From contig JASBRV010000072.1 in NCBI GenBank assembly GCA_030149295.1, forward strand, positions 1 to 64,000: a DNA stretch of 64,000 nucleotides, in the 5' to 3' direction. Made by a program: the position numbers and the translations under genes. Origin of the DNA: Bacteriovoracales bacterium. GTDB taxonomy: Bacteria; Bdellovibrionota; Bacteriovoracia; Bacteriovoracales; Bacteriovoracaceae. The notes beneath the pieces are model-generated. The model ran no database searches, was not told where the DNA came from, and saw only the letters and a program-made list of their open reading frames with translations. Below are positions 43,873-52,970 of this stretch, piece after piece (within the stretch, counting starts at the first letter, position 1; each line of letters starts with the position of its first letter).

Positions 43873-45210
43873 TTATGACTTCTCAAAGCGGTTCATAATA
43901 ACAGCTGCACTTAAATCCCCTGCGACATTTAACACAGTTCTGCACATATCAAGAATACGATCCACTCCTACAATAAGCATCACCCCATGAGAAGGAATTC
44001 CTACACTTGTAAGGATGGTGGCTAAAATGGCAATGCCAACCCCTGGAGTACCAGGAGCTCCCACTGCAGAAAGTGTCGCTGTTAACACAACAAGAGAAAT
44101 TTGGGACAGACTCAAGTCCACTTGAAAAACCTGAGCTAAAAAGGCGGTAGCTACACCTTGATAAAGAGCTGTACCACCCATATTGATGGTTGTGCCTAAA
44201 GGAACGATGAACTGAGAAATTGAAGAGCGTACATTAAGTTTTTTCTCAGCTGTCTCAATGGTTAAAGGCATCACTGAGGCAGAACTTGAAGTTGAAAAGG
44301 CCAATAAAAGGACTTCTCTTGTATCACTAAGAAACTTAAAGATAGGTGTTTTTCCAAGGACTCGCACTAAAAGAAGATAAAAAATCATTAAAACAAAAAG
44401 TCCACCTAAGACCGTGAGCACATAAATACCCAAGCCAAAAAGTGCTTTCGTCCCCAATTGAGAGATCAAGCGTGCCGTCAATCCAAAAACAGCAAAAGGA
44501 GCGAGGCGCATGGCCCAGCTAATCACAACCATCGAAATTTTTTGGAAGGTATTAAGAAGGGAAACTAAAGGCTGAGCCTCTTCGTCTCTTAGACTCATGA
44601 GAGCTACTCCCAGAAATAAGGCAAGTAATACAACTTGCAACATCTCTCCCCCAACTAAAACAGAAAAAGGATTGGAGGGAATGATGCCACTTATCATCTC
44701 CTCAACTCTCAGTTTTCCCTCGGATACGGGTGCGTGAGAAAGAGGTTGAGACATATCGAGCTTTGCGATTAGAGAGGAGTCAATAAAGGTTCCAGGTTTA
44801 ACAAGAAAGGCGACGGCAAATCCAATGATGACAGCACATATTGTTGTCAAAATATAAAACACCAATGTCTTTAAACCTAGAGATTTTAACTTTTGAATAC
44901 TATCACTGCCAATAATTCCTAAAACAACTGAGGCAAAAACTAGAGGAATAACCACTAATTTCACTAATCCTAAAAAAAGTTGGCCCGGAAGCGCCATCCA
45001 ATTGGTCACCGTCTTAGCCGTTGCAGTGGAGATGAGCCCCATTTCCTCGCCAAGAAGATATCCAGCCACAATCCCCAGAATTAATGAGAATATAATTTTG
45101 ACCCAAAGCTTTCCTTGCACATAACGATCAAGTCCACGACCAAGATCTCTTATGGCCTTACTTCCGAGTCTCGCAAATTGAAAAGGACTAAAGCTTTCTA
45201 ACCTCATCAT
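43873..45210 (-). CDS. Dicarboxylate/amino acid:cation symporter (DAACS)
   Basis: A 445-residue GltP/DctA-type symporter. Visible motifs: STSSSASVMPLT of the first re-entrant hairpin, TTINMGGTALYQG in TM7 and DRILDMCRTVLNVAGD in TM8, which bind substrate and sodium. It would import glutamate, aspartate or C4-dicarboxylates. AGGAATAA precedes the ATG. The gene lies 6 bases after the GDT1-like gene. Confidence 0.92.
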   Translation of the reverse strand: MMRLESFSPFQFARLGSKAIRDLGRGLDRYVQGKLWVKIIFSLILGIVAGYLLGEEMGLISTATAKTVTNWMALPGQLFLGLVKLVVIPLVFASVVLGIIGSDSIQKLKSLGLKTLVFYILTTICAVIIGFAVAFLVKPGTFIDSSLIAKLDMSQPLSHAPVSEGKLRVEEMISGIIPSNPFSVLVGGEMLQVVLLALFLGVALMSLRDEEAQPLVSLLNTFQKISMVVISWAMRLAPFAVFGLTARLISQLGTKALFGLGIYVLTVLGGLFVLMIFYLLLVRVLGKTPIFKFLSDTREVLLLAFSTSSSASVMPLTIETAEKKLNVRSSISQFIVPLGTTINMGGTALYQGVATAFLAQVFQVDLSLSQISLVVLTATLSAVGAPGTPGVGIAILATILTSVGIPSHGVMLIVGVDRILDMCRTVLNVAGDLSAAVIMNRFEKS

Positions 45211-45216
45211 TTATTC

Positions 45217-45486
45217 CTATTTTGAAAAGATAGTCCAAAATCCGAATCCAATAAAAAGGGTCCCACTGAGATATTTAATATGCTTGGGATTCATAACGTC
45301 TCCTAAGAATTTTCCAGCAATCACTCCCAAGACCCCTGCCAAAGAAAGGGCCAGGACTACTGCAAGCATCACAGAAAAAGTGGATTTTGTATTTGCCGAA
45401 GCCGCTAAGGCAGCAAATTGGGTTTTATCACCAAGTTCCGCTATAAAAATAACCATAAACGTAGAAGCAAACACTTTCCAATCCAT
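45217..45486 (-). CDS. Half-size TMEM165/GDT1-like cation exporter
   Basis: An 89-residue protein with three hydrophobic segments and a single ELGDKTQ motif (17-23), the cation-binding signature of the UPF0016/GDT1 family. Full-length members have two such motifs, so this one would have to form a homodimer. Manganese or calcium is the usual substrate. It is cotranscribed with the DAACS symporter. Confidence 0.75.
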   Translation of the reverse strand: MDWKVFASTFMVIFIAELGDKTQFAALAASANTKSTFSVMLAVVLALSLAGVLGVIAGKFLGDVMNPKHIKYLSGTLFIGFGFWTIFSK

Positions 45487-45569
45487 AATTATGACCCTTT
45501 CACTAATATCGAGTTTAAAATAACTATAGTAAATTTTTAACAGTCCTTCAAAATTCTCTTTTGGTGAAC

Positions 45570-45776
45570 TTAGCCACTTATAGGCAAGTGAAAGCTGAGA
45601 AGAAAATGATTTTTCGCACCCTTTTCAATCGGCCAAACTTCTTCTTCACCATTGTGGCGTTTTAAAAGAACCCACTCTTCAGTGTGGGCTAGAATTTCAC
45701 AGGGATAATTTTCTGGATCGAGCCATTCGTAAGACTTTGATAATGCCGTCAGTGCAAGTGTATTGAGATCAGTCAT
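45570..45776 (-). CDS. Small hypothetical protein
   Basis: A 68-residue cytosolic protein with a Trp-rich middle (WLDPENYPCEILAH, EEWVLLKRHNGEEEVWP). No family is recognised. It lies between the TonB operon end and the GDT1-like gene, with an AGGAGG-like ribosome-binding site upstream (GGAGGATCA on the minus strand). Confidence 0.5.
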   Translation of the reverse strand: MTDLNTLALTALSKSYEWLDPENYPCEILAHTEEWVLLKRHNGEEEVWPIEKGAKNHFLLSFHLPISG

Positions 45777-45889
45777 TGATCCTCCTTTGTCACTTACCTA
45801 TTAAGCAATAGAGAGGCCAATATATCTGTGCTTTTTGAACCTAAATCCCAAGACTTAGCAAAAGTAGTGTCACTATGCCTGATCATGCG

Positions 45890-46720
45890 TTAAGGAATGT
45901 TTACAATCCTATAACCCATACCCCCTCGCTCATCGCGGACCACGACGACGGCAACAAAAGGACCCTCTCCTGGAGCTGTTTCAAATTTCACCGAATCATT
46001 TTCGGCTACCTTTCCAGCACTAAGTTTCGCCTTAGATACATACCACGCTAGTTCATAACTCTCCGTCAACGTTGCCAATGTACCATTAGAATAAAAAGCC
46101 TGATAGGTTTCCTCATCCGTTAAATTATTAATAGTAAGAGTATCATTAATCACTGGAAGCCCTGTAAGAGTCGCTCCGTTGAGTAAGATTTGAGGATTGT
46201 TAGGATTACTATTTTTTGTTCCTCTATTGGAGACAATAATGGTTTTAAAAGCGCGAACCTCTGTGCCTGCGACATTAAAACGAAAAACCACAACATAACC
46301 CTTACCATTTGTTTGTTGAATTGTATTGGCACCGCTTAGGGTGTTGGCAGGAATGGAGATGGCGTAACTTGTGCTACCAAGACCTGTGAAGCTAGATCCA
46401 AAGTCCGCAGACACACTGAAGTCAACTGAAAAAGAAGTCGCTGCTGTAGCACCGGACACTCCTTCACAAGTTGGCTCCGCACCGAGAGCAATTCCTGGAT
46501 CGGGACAAGCGCGATAGGTGCCCGAGATAGTACGACCAGCGCCATTCACATCAGAGAGCAAAAGCTGAAGGTTAACGGTATCACCAGGAGCTGCCTCTGG
46601 ATTATTGGCGAGAATGCCTAAAACGCGAAAGCCTTGTAAGGTCTCAACACGTGGCAAATCATCATTGCCACAGCCCCATAAAAGAATCACTGAAAAAATT
46701 AGTGGTAAAATCTCTTTCAT
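45890..46720 (-). CDS. Lipoprotein encoded with the TonB receptor
   Basis: A 276-residue lipoprotein; the signal ends LLWGC (Cys17). The mature part has a beta-sandwich look with repeated NG and DG turns and two cysteines (RACPDPG, PTCEGV) that could pair. It starts at the ATG that overlaps the receptor stop by one base, so it is translated with the receptor. A surface or periplasmic substrate-binding accessory of the receptor is plausible but unproven. Confidence 0.7.
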   Translation of the reverse strand: MKEILPLIFSVILLWGCGNDDLPRVETLQGFRVLGILANNPEAAPGDTVNLQLLLSDVNGAGRTISGTYRACPDPGIALGAEPTCEGVSGATAATSFSVDFSVSADFGSSFTGLGSTSYAISIPANTLSGANTIQQTNGKGYVVVFRFNVAGTEVRAFKTIIVSNRGTKNSNPNNPQILLNGATLTGLPVINDTLTINNLTDEETYQAFYSNGTLATLTESYELAWYVSKAKLSAGKVAENDSVKFETAPGEGPFVAVVVVRDERGGMGYRIVNIP

Positions 46721-48921
46721 TAGAAAACCCCCTTCACACCAAAGGTCGGTAAAATAGGAAGACCATCATCTTCCACAGATGTTGAGTAATCATAGGCAAA
46801 GTCCACACCTTCACCATTACTTCGATTAAGCACGTTTTGAATGTCCACATACCAAGAGAGAATCCAGGTATCATAGACGGTCTTTCTCTCCACTCTAAAG
46901 TCAAGTTGCTGAAAGGCGGACACCCTCTCTGAAAAGAAGTTCCCTCGAACGGGAATATAAACGTCGTTATTACTATCAAAGATACCTTGGCGCACAGGTG
47001 TGTAAGGATTTCCTGTAACAATACGAAAACGCCCCGAAAAACTCCAACGATCGAGATCGTAGGCACCAATTAAATTAAAGTTATGAGTTTGATCAAATTG
47101 CGCAGGAAACTCTCCTTGGCCGGGAATGGTTCGCCTACTATCAAGATAGGTATAAACGAGTTGACCACTCCAAGGGCCCTTTCGATAATTGGCCTGAACT
47201 TCCATACCCAAAATTTTTCCCGTTCCCGTGTTGTTATAAATATCATTTTGATCTGGAATAACAAGGTTATCGAGGTCTTTATAAAAGAAGTTATTGACGA
47301 CACTAAGGCCCCCTTCTCCCTCTTCAAAAAAGTCTCTCTCCCAACCGAGCGTGTAATGAGTCGAGCGAGGAGAGGTGATATTCGGATTACCATACTCCGC
47401 ACTCACCTCTTGAGGTTCAGGCGCCTGAGTATAAAGACCAGCGGAGAGGTTAAGCTTTAATTTATCAGACCACTGATAAATAATTTGTCCTCGCGGTTGG
47501 GCGATAAATTCTTTTGTTTGAGAAAAATAATCAAAACGCATATTAGGGCTAATCGTAAGCTTTTCAGTTGCTTGAAAGTTGTAACGCCAGTAAGGGCCAA
47601 TATTGAGATCACTATTATCGATACTAAAGCGGCGCTCCTCTCCTGAGGAAAAGGGATTATCCACTCCTCCCTGATTAAAGCGAGAAGGAAGACTCAATGA
47701 AACTTTCGCATTATCAAGCTCATTATCAAGACCAATGAAGAGTTTATGCCTTTCATCAAACTCATGAACAAGCTCAGATCGTTGGGTGATGACGTCTCTA
47801 TCGAGATCAAAAAATTGAGATCCAATATTAAAATAAACTTTATCTTGTCCAATTCCTAAAGAATGAGTCGTGGTCGTGCGATCACTGAGTCTTCCCGTGA
47901 GCCTAGGAATGAAGCGAAAGAACTCCGTCGTATTGGCCAAGCCTCCTCGAAGGGCGGGGTCATCGCCAAATGCCCGATCAACAATGAACTCGATTTCATC
48001 GCGGCTATAAACAAAGGTGTTATCGTAAGTCCACGTGTCACTAAGCTTCTTTCTATAAAGACCAGTGATATCTCCATAAACGGGAGCAGAAGATATATTA
48101 ATGTCCTCCTCTTCTTCCGTGGCAAGTTTTAAGACCTGACCAATATAAGAGTAGCGCCCTGAAATTAAAAAAGAGCGTTTATCATCAATCGGTCCCTCTG
48201 ATACTGCTCCAACATTAAGAAGATCAACATAGGCCGTATTGGTGATCTTATCTTCACGCGGAGCCTTGGTCTCAAGATTGATAATCCCTCCAATGGCACG
48301 AGAATACTCTGGTCCATAACCACTAGGGCGAAGCTCCACTCGATCAACTGCTTGAGGAGCAACAACCGACGCAAGACCACCGAAGTGAAAGATGATGGGA
48401 ACAAAGTGGCCGTTAATGAGGTAGCCCGTATCATCAGGGGAAGCTCCTTGAACGACCACCTGAGCACTACCACCACTTTGAGCTACTCCAGGTAGATTTT
48501 GTGCCGCCCGAACGGGGTCTCCACCAAAACTTCCCGGCATATTGATAAAGTCTTCCTGTTTGAGCGCCTTCATTTGAGCGTCTCTTTTGGGAGCTTTAGA
48601 AACAACGGTGGTCACGAAGTCACTATAGCGAATCTTTTCAAGATAAAGTTTGAGCTCTGGCGTTTGACAGTCAATTTCCTCTTCCAGCTTCTTATAGCCC
48701 GTGAGATTGACGATAATACGACACTGTCCCTCACTTTCCTTTGCCTTTTGAAAAGAAAATTTTCCATCCTCTTCCGTGACGGCTTTTTCTTTTGCTGGCA
48801 GGAGAAAAACATTTGTGCCTTTGAGGGGAATTTTTGTTCCTCTCTCTAAAAGTACCCCTTCTATGGCCATGGCATTGGTCATTAAAAAGATTAACAAACT
48901 GCTCAATGTCTTTTTCATCAT
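46720..48921 (-). CDS. TonB-dependent outer-membrane receptor
   Basis: A 733-residue receptor. A signal peptide (1-18) precedes a carboxypeptidase-regulatory-like domain (about 20-95, IEGVLLERGTKIPLKGTNVFLL), a plug domain (about 125-225 with VVVQGASPDDTGYLING and RAIGGIINLETK), and a beta-barrel that ends in Phe, as required for BamA insertion. The substrate is not apparent. It lies in an operon with exbB, exbD and tonB, and a lipoprotein follows, an arrangement fitting one dedicated uptake system. Confidence 0.9.
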   Translation of the reverse strand: MMKKTLSSLLIFLMTNAMAIEGVLLERGTKIPLKGTNVFLLPAKEKAVTEEDGKFSFQKAKESEGQCRIIVNLTGYKKLEEEIDCQTPELKLYLEKIRYSDFVTTVVSKAPKRDAQMKALKQEDFINMPGSFGGDPVRAAQNLPGVAQSGGSAQVVVQGASPDDTGYLINGHFVPIIFHFGGLASVVAPQAVDRVELRPSGYGPEYSRAIGGIINLETKAPREDKITNTAYVDLLNVGAVSEGPIDDKRSFLISGRYSYIGQVLKLATEEEEDINISSAPVYGDITGLYRKKLSDTWTYDNTFVYSRDEIEFIVDRAFGDDPALRGGLANTTEFFRFIPRLTGRLSDRTTTTHSLGIGQDKVYFNIGSQFFDLDRDVITQRSELVHEFDERHKLFIGLDNELDNAKVSLSLPSRFNQGGVDNPFSSGEERRFSIDNSDLNIGPYWRYNFQATEKLTISPNMRFDYFSQTKEFIAQPRGQIIYQWSDKLKLNLSAGLYTQAPEPQEVSAEYGNPNITSPRSTHYTLGWERDFFEEGEGGLSVVNNFFYKDLDNLVIPDQNDIYNNTGTGKILGMEVQANYRKGPWSGQLVYTYLDSRRTIPGQGEFPAQFDQTHNFNLIGAYDLDRWSFSGRFRIVTGNPYTPVRQGIFDSNNDVYIPVRGNFFSERVSAFQQLDFRVERKTVYDTWILSWYVDIQNVLNRSNGEGVDFAYDYSTSVEDDGLPILPTFGVKGVF

Positions 48922-48935
48922 TAATTCCTAACTTC

Positions 48936-49601
48936 CTAATTCTCAAGCACAAAGCGCAAAGTGTAGCGAATTCTGACCGCCACATTCTCTCCTTCCATGG
49001 TCGCTGGCTTAAATTTAAATTTTTTCATAGCAAGAACTGCAGGCGCTCTAAAAATCTCATCACCTTCGATGACTTTCACTTGGCGTACCTCGCCCTTTCC
49101 ATCAATAAGAACACTTAACACAACACTTCCCTCTTTTCGCTCATCTTTTGCCTCTTCAGGATACTGAGGCCTCACTTCCGAGAGGACTTGGGGCATTTGA
49201 GAGACCAAATACTCTTCCGTTGGTGTCGGAAGGGCATCCACGTCATCTTTTTTAAGAACCTTCTTATCCACCTCTTTGGCAAGGGTATTCCCTTTTTTAA
49301 AATCAATTCCCTCTTTTGAGTTTTCGGTATTAGAGTTTCGAGAAGCACCGTAGACCTGACGAACAACTTTCTTCTTTTTGATGGGATTTGGTTTGGGGGT
49401 GTTAATCGATTTCACCACCACAGGCTTCTTCTTTTCAATTTCTTTTAAAGGGGCAGGATCATCTGGGACAGATAATTCGATGGGTACTTCTAGGACTTCC
49501 TTTTTCTTTGAAAAGCTCAAGTTACTAAGATAGACACTTCCCAAAAAGAGAAGGGCAAGACCTAAGTGAATACCTAAAGACTGACCCCAGCTCGCTGTCA
49601 C
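48936..49601 (-). CDS. tonB: TonB energy transducer
   Basis: A 221-residue TonB. One membrane segment near the N-terminus (about 8-29) is followed by a Pro/Lys-rich linker (KPVVVKSINTPKPNPIKKKK) and the C-terminal domain (VRPQYPEEAKDERKEGSVVLSV, then RAPAVLAMKKFKFKPA). It transmits proton-motive force to the receptor. The GTG start overlaps the exbD stop by 4 bases. Confidence 0.9.
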   Translation of the reverse strand: MTASWGQSLGIHLGLALLFLGSVYLSNLSFSKKKEVLEVPIELSVPDDPAPLKEIEKKKPVVVKSINTPKPNPIKKKKVVRQVYGASRNSNTENSKEGIDFKKGNTLAKEVDKKVLKKDDVDALPTPTEEYLVSQMPQVLSEVRPQYPEEAKDERKEGSVVLSVLIDGKGEVRQVKVIEGDEIFRAPAVLAMKKFKFKPATMEGENVAVRIRYTLRFVLEN

Positions 49602-50026
49602 TCATTCGTTCCTTTTGCTTCCTCATTAACCCTCTCCACTTGAAGAGCGAAACGATTGAGATTATTTTGCTTAAGAAGATCGATAAACTTTACAAGCTCC
49701 CCATGACGAGAATCAACATCGGCCATAATCATAAAACGTGTTTCAGGATCATATTGAGTAAGAGCCTCTCTCAAACTCTGATCCGTTTGAATTTTGCCAT
49801 TAAGAAGAACTTGACCACTTTTGGTTATGGCGACCCCTACTTGATCCCCTTCACCTGCAAGATCTGAGGTAAGTGTTTTTGGTAATTTAACCTTTAAACT
49901 TTCTTTAATCATGGCCGGTGCTGTCACCATGAAGATCACGAGAAGAACCAAAACCACATCCACAAAGGGAGTGATATTGATGTCATTAATTTCCCCGTCT
50001 CCGTCACCCTGAAGATTAGCCGCCAT
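49598..50026 (-). CDS. exbD: ExbD proton-channel subunit
   Basis: A 142-residue ExbD with one membrane helix bearing the motor Asp (INITPFVDVVLVLLVIFMV) and a periplasmic domain. AAGGAGG lies 7 bases before the ATG. It forms the TonB motor with ExbB and overlaps tonB by 4 bases. Confidence 0.92.
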   Translation of the reverse strand: MAANLQGDGDGEINDINITPFVDVVLVLLVIFMVTAPAMIKESLKVKLPKTLTSDLAGEGDQVGVAITKSGQVLLNGKIQTDQSLREALTQYDPETRFMIMADVDSRHGELVKFIDLLKQNNLNRFALQVERVNEEAKGTNE

Positions 50027-50028
50027 GA

Positions 50029-50613
50029 CTAGGCCTCCTTGCGATAAATGAGATAGGAGTCTTTCAGAGTGACCAACTGTTGAGAAAGGCCCTTCACCTT
50101 TCTATTAAAATAGTTAAAAGCGATAACAGCGGGAATGGCAACGATAAGCCCTACAGCAGTCAAAATCAAAGCCTCCGCCAATGAGAACATCACCGCATTG
50201 GTGCCGCCACCACCTTCAGAAAGTTTCCCGAAGCTGACAATGATCCCCATGACCGTTCCAAGAAGACCGATAAAAGGCGTTGTTGAACCAAGCGTTCCCA
50301 GCACCGGGAGACCTCTTTGTGCATGTCCATTGAAGCGATTGAGAAAAATTTGAAAGATTTGATCACGATCACCTTTGTCTTCCATGGATTTAATTTCATT
50401 GAGGGACTCAGCGAGTTCACCGTTTAACTTTTTAACTTCACTTTCAAACTCATTAGTTTTACCAGCTTTTAAAAGCGAGAGAAGATTATCAATGGGAAGA
50501 ATATTCGAAAGGAAAAAGCGACGTCGCTCTATCATGATCTGAACCGACCAAATAGAAAGACCAATCAGACCAACAAGAATAAGTCGTGCCATCCATTCAA
50601 AGAGTAAGATCAC
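50029..50613 (-). CDS. exbB: ExbB/MotA-family proton-channel subunit
   Basis: I start at GTG 50613, which has GGAGG 5 bases upstream; a GTG 12 bases earlier would hide that site. The protein (194 residues) has three membrane helices and the ExbB signature GTLGSTTPFIGLLGTVMGI. It is the first gene of the operon and pairs with ExbD. A short palindrome upstream may be an operator. Confidence 0.92.
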   Translation of the reverse strand: MILLFEWMARLILVGLIGLSIWSVQIMIERRRFFLSNILPIDNLLSLLKAGKTNEFESEVKKLNGELAESLNEIKSMEDKGDRDQIFQIFLNRFNGHAQRGLPVLGTLGSTTPFIGLLGTVMGIIVSFGKLSEGGGGTNAVMFSLAEALILTAVGLIVAIPAVIAFNYFNRKVKGLSQQLVTLKDSYLIYRKEA

Positions 50614-50646
50614 AGTGTCCTCCACGAAAAATATTGAAGAACCTAT

Positions 50647-50662
50647 TAAATTCGATAATTTA
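50647..50662. promoter_or_regulatory. 16-bp palindrome upstream of exbB
   Basis: TAAATT-CGAT-AATTTA, with perfect 6-base arms, centred about 41 bases before the exbB GTG. It does not match a Fur box. It could be a repressor site for the TonB operon. Confidence 0.35.
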
Positions 50663-50704
50663 GGCTTTGAAAAGGAGACGAGAGTACTGGTCTAACAACT
50701 TGCG

Positions 50705-51775
50705 CTACGCATCCTTTAATTTAATGGAAAACTTCTCTCTAAAAAGATGAACCTCTTTTTCAAGCTTTGCTCTATCTCTTGATTGAAAGATAAAATGGGC
50801 CTGCTCTTTTCCCACGCCGTCGCGAACCCCGACAATGTCTCCCACCTCAGCTTTAATCTTATGAGCTACCAGTGTTTCCAAGTCGCTGATGTTATCCTTA
50901 GCCCGAATTTCCTCCACCTCACCAGCACCCGGATGATAAATAATAGTAGCCGCATGCATTCCTTGACTTTGAAGCTCCCCAACTTCTTCTCCTAAGTGCA
51001 GCTTTACATACAGCTCCCACGGCTTAATTCCATGGGCCTTCTCCATCAGGGTCATAATATGCCCACCTGGTGGCCTCAGTGCCACTTCACCAAAAACCAC
51101 CCCCTCCTCCGTCAAATATACTTCAAGGTGCGTGATACCTTCTTGGACGCGGTAGGTCTTAATCACCTTTTCATTCACTTCCAACACTTCTCTAAGCTTA
51201 TCCTTATCAAGACAGCTTGGGACAATATTGATCACCCCCAATTCTTGATAATAAGTCGTTGAGGTGAACTTGATTTCACCATTTTCAATAAAACTCTCAA
51301 CACTCATCTCTTTTGCATGAAAAACAAAACTCTCAATTAGCTGATCAGATGTAGAATAAATGGGCTCGGGTGAAGAAAAAATCCTCTGCCCTTTTCCACC
51401 AGAATTATTTCTATCTTTGACAACGACTTTGTTTCCCAATTTTTGATAGATTTCTTCACTTGAAAGACCGGTGCCCCCTCTAAAAAAAACAGTTACGGGA
51501 ATTCCCTTTTCTTTAGCAAATTCCTTCATGGCAAGCTTATCGGAGCAAAGTTCAATGGTTCGTGGAGGGATAATCTTTAACCCCAAAGCCTCTCTTACGA
51601 TATTTGCTAATACAACGGTTCCTTCCCCAGAAGCTAAGACATGGGAAAACTCACTTGTATCCTTTGGCATATCTTCAGGATAAATTTTGCAGACATAATA
51701 AGAAATTCGCATGTCTTTTAAGGCTTTAACTAACCCCTTTCTTCTTCCAAGAACCAGTATATTAACTTTATCCAT
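50705..51775 (-). CDS. ATP-grasp ligase of unknown substrate
   Basis: A 356-residue ATP-grasp enzyme. After an N-terminal Rossmann-like part (NILVLGRRKG), the nucleotide-binding Lys120 and the glycine-rich loop NNSGGKG are visible, then Glu160, the metal-binding Glu218 in THLEVY and GEVALRPPGG with Glu230 and Arg234. It forms an amide, peptide or thioester-type bond. It is 18 bases downstream of the GNAT-C39 gene and likely cotranscribed. A 17-base piece of the palindrome family falls inside (51125-51141), coding EGITHLE. Confidence 0.8.
   Translation of the reverse strand: MDKVNILVLGRRKGLVKALKDMRISYYVCKIYPEDMPKDTSEFSHVLASGEGTVVLANIVREALGLKIIPPRTIELCSDKLAMKEFAKEKGIPVTVFFRGGTGLSSEEIYQKLGNKVVVKDRNNSGGKGQRIFSSPEPIYSTSDQLIESFVFHAKEMSVESFIENGEIKFTSTTYYQELGVINIVPSCLDKDKLREVLEVNEKVIKTYRVQEGITHLEVYLTEEGVVFGEVALRPPGGHIMTLMEKAHGIKPWELYVKLHLGEEVGELQSQGMHAATIIYHPGAGEVEEIRAKDNISDLETLVAHKIKAEVGDIVGVRDGVGKEQAHFIFQSRDRAKLEKEVHLFREKFSIKLKDA
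51125..51141. repeat. Palindrome-family core inside a coding region
   Basis: AAGGTGCGTGATACCTT is identical to 55435-55451, and its inner GTGCGTGATACCTT is shared with the outer arms of the 48-bp palindromes. Here it lies in frame in the ATP-grasp gene, encoding the metal-ligand segment, and lacks the matching right arm. Confidence 0.6.
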
Positions 51776-51793
51776 AAAGCTTTCCTGTGTTAT

Positions 51794-52888
51794 TTAATGC
51801 GGATAAATGGCTACGATACTTTTTAATTGTCTCGAACCAAACTTGGCCATTAATTCAAATTCATCCCTTCGGACCGGTACGTTCATATTATCAACAGAGG
51901 TCTGATTTTCATTAACCTCTGGATCATGAAAGTAAACGAACTCACTTTCCATCGCCGTCAAAGTAATCCAATGCGGAGCTTTTGATTCTGTCAGACGATA
52001 GGCACTTATAAGGAGAACAGGGATTCCACCGTAAGCAAAAATCTCTCGAATAGTGTCCCAATCATACTCATCTTTAAAGACATCAATCTTTTCTTTTTTT
52101 ATTTGTTTTTCAAAGTCATTTTGAACAAGCTGTATGATTTCTTTTTTGTGTTCAGAACGTACTCCTTCAATGAAAAGAGGCGCAGAAGTATTCAAGTAAA
52201 GCTCAACTTTAAAGCCTCTTCTATGAGCTGCAAGAGCTAGACCATGGGGTCCACATCCACCGTGACCACTTGTCATAAAAATGGTCGTCGCCTCTCTCCA
52301 GAGCTGAATTTCATTTTCCCGACTAAGCTTTATCTTCTTATTTAAAGCATTCATGGCCATTAAAAGAGATGCTGGCCCACAAGTGAAGTCGGTGGTTTGT
52401 TCATAGTAGGGAACCTTCGGTCCCTTGATGAGCTTTCCGGAGAGCTTACGAATCAACTTTTCAAAACACTCAGCATCTTCATGGTCTTGATAATAGTCCT
52501 TTTTAAGCGCGAACTTTCTGTAGCCACTTTTTTTGTACAAAGAGATTGCTTTTGCATTAGACGCCTTAACCTCCAAACGCAGATAGGTACAGCCCTTGTC
52601 CTTCGCCAGCTGCTCGAGCTTATGAAGGAGCTTTTTACCTAGGCCCTTTCCTCTAGATTTCTTACTTACCGCAAGGGAATAAAGGCGCGCCAAGGCCGTT
52701 CCCTTATGAAAGAGAATAACACCATAACCGTAGACTTCCCCTTCAACTTCTTGAACCAGTATTTCACCATGGGATAAGTCTATGAAATATTTGAAGTTCC
52801 TTTCGCTTAATTGATCACTATCAAAGGAGCTATTCTCAAGAGCTACCAAGGCGGGGATGTCAGAATTTTTAGCCGCCCTATACTTCAT
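51794..52888 (-). CDS. GNAT acetyltransferase fused to a C39-like papain-fold peptidase
   Basis: A 364-residue two-domain protein. The N-terminal GNAT (1-148) has the acetyl-CoA motif SRGKGLGKKLL (78-88). The C-terminal domain (155-364) is a C39-like papain-fold: Cys170 in TTDFTCGPAS, His306 in APHWITLTA and Asp322 in FHDPEVN. The GNAT-C39 fusion is known to occur next to RimK-type genes; its substrate is unknown. The first half may acetylate, and the second may hydrolyse or transfer a peptide. It is divergent from the RimK-type gene with 82 bases between starts, and leads the ATP-grasp gene. Confidence 0.82.
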   Translation of the reverse strand: MKYRAAKNSDIPALVALENSSFDSDQLSERNFKYFIDLSHGEILVQEVEGEVYGYGVILFHKGTALARLYSLAVSKKSRGKGLGKKLLHKLEQLAKDKGCTYLRLEVKASNAKAISLYKKSGYRKFALKKDYYQDHEDAECFEKLIRKLSGKLIKGPKVPYYEQTTDFTCGPASLLMAMNALNKKIKLSRENEIQLWREATTIFMTSGHGGCGPHGLALAAHRRGFKVELYLNTSAPLFIEGVRSEHKKEIIQLVQNDFEKQIKKEKIDVFKDEYDWDTIREIFAYGGIPVLLISAYRLTESKAPHWITLTAMESEFVYFHDPEVNENQTSVDNMNVPVRRDEFELMAKFGSRQLKSIVAIYPH

Positions 52889-52970
52889 TTTTACTCTCTT
52901 TTTTTGGTGACCAAATTACATACTCATAATAGCATCAGAGCCATATATTGCCCTACTTAAAAGGATGAAA

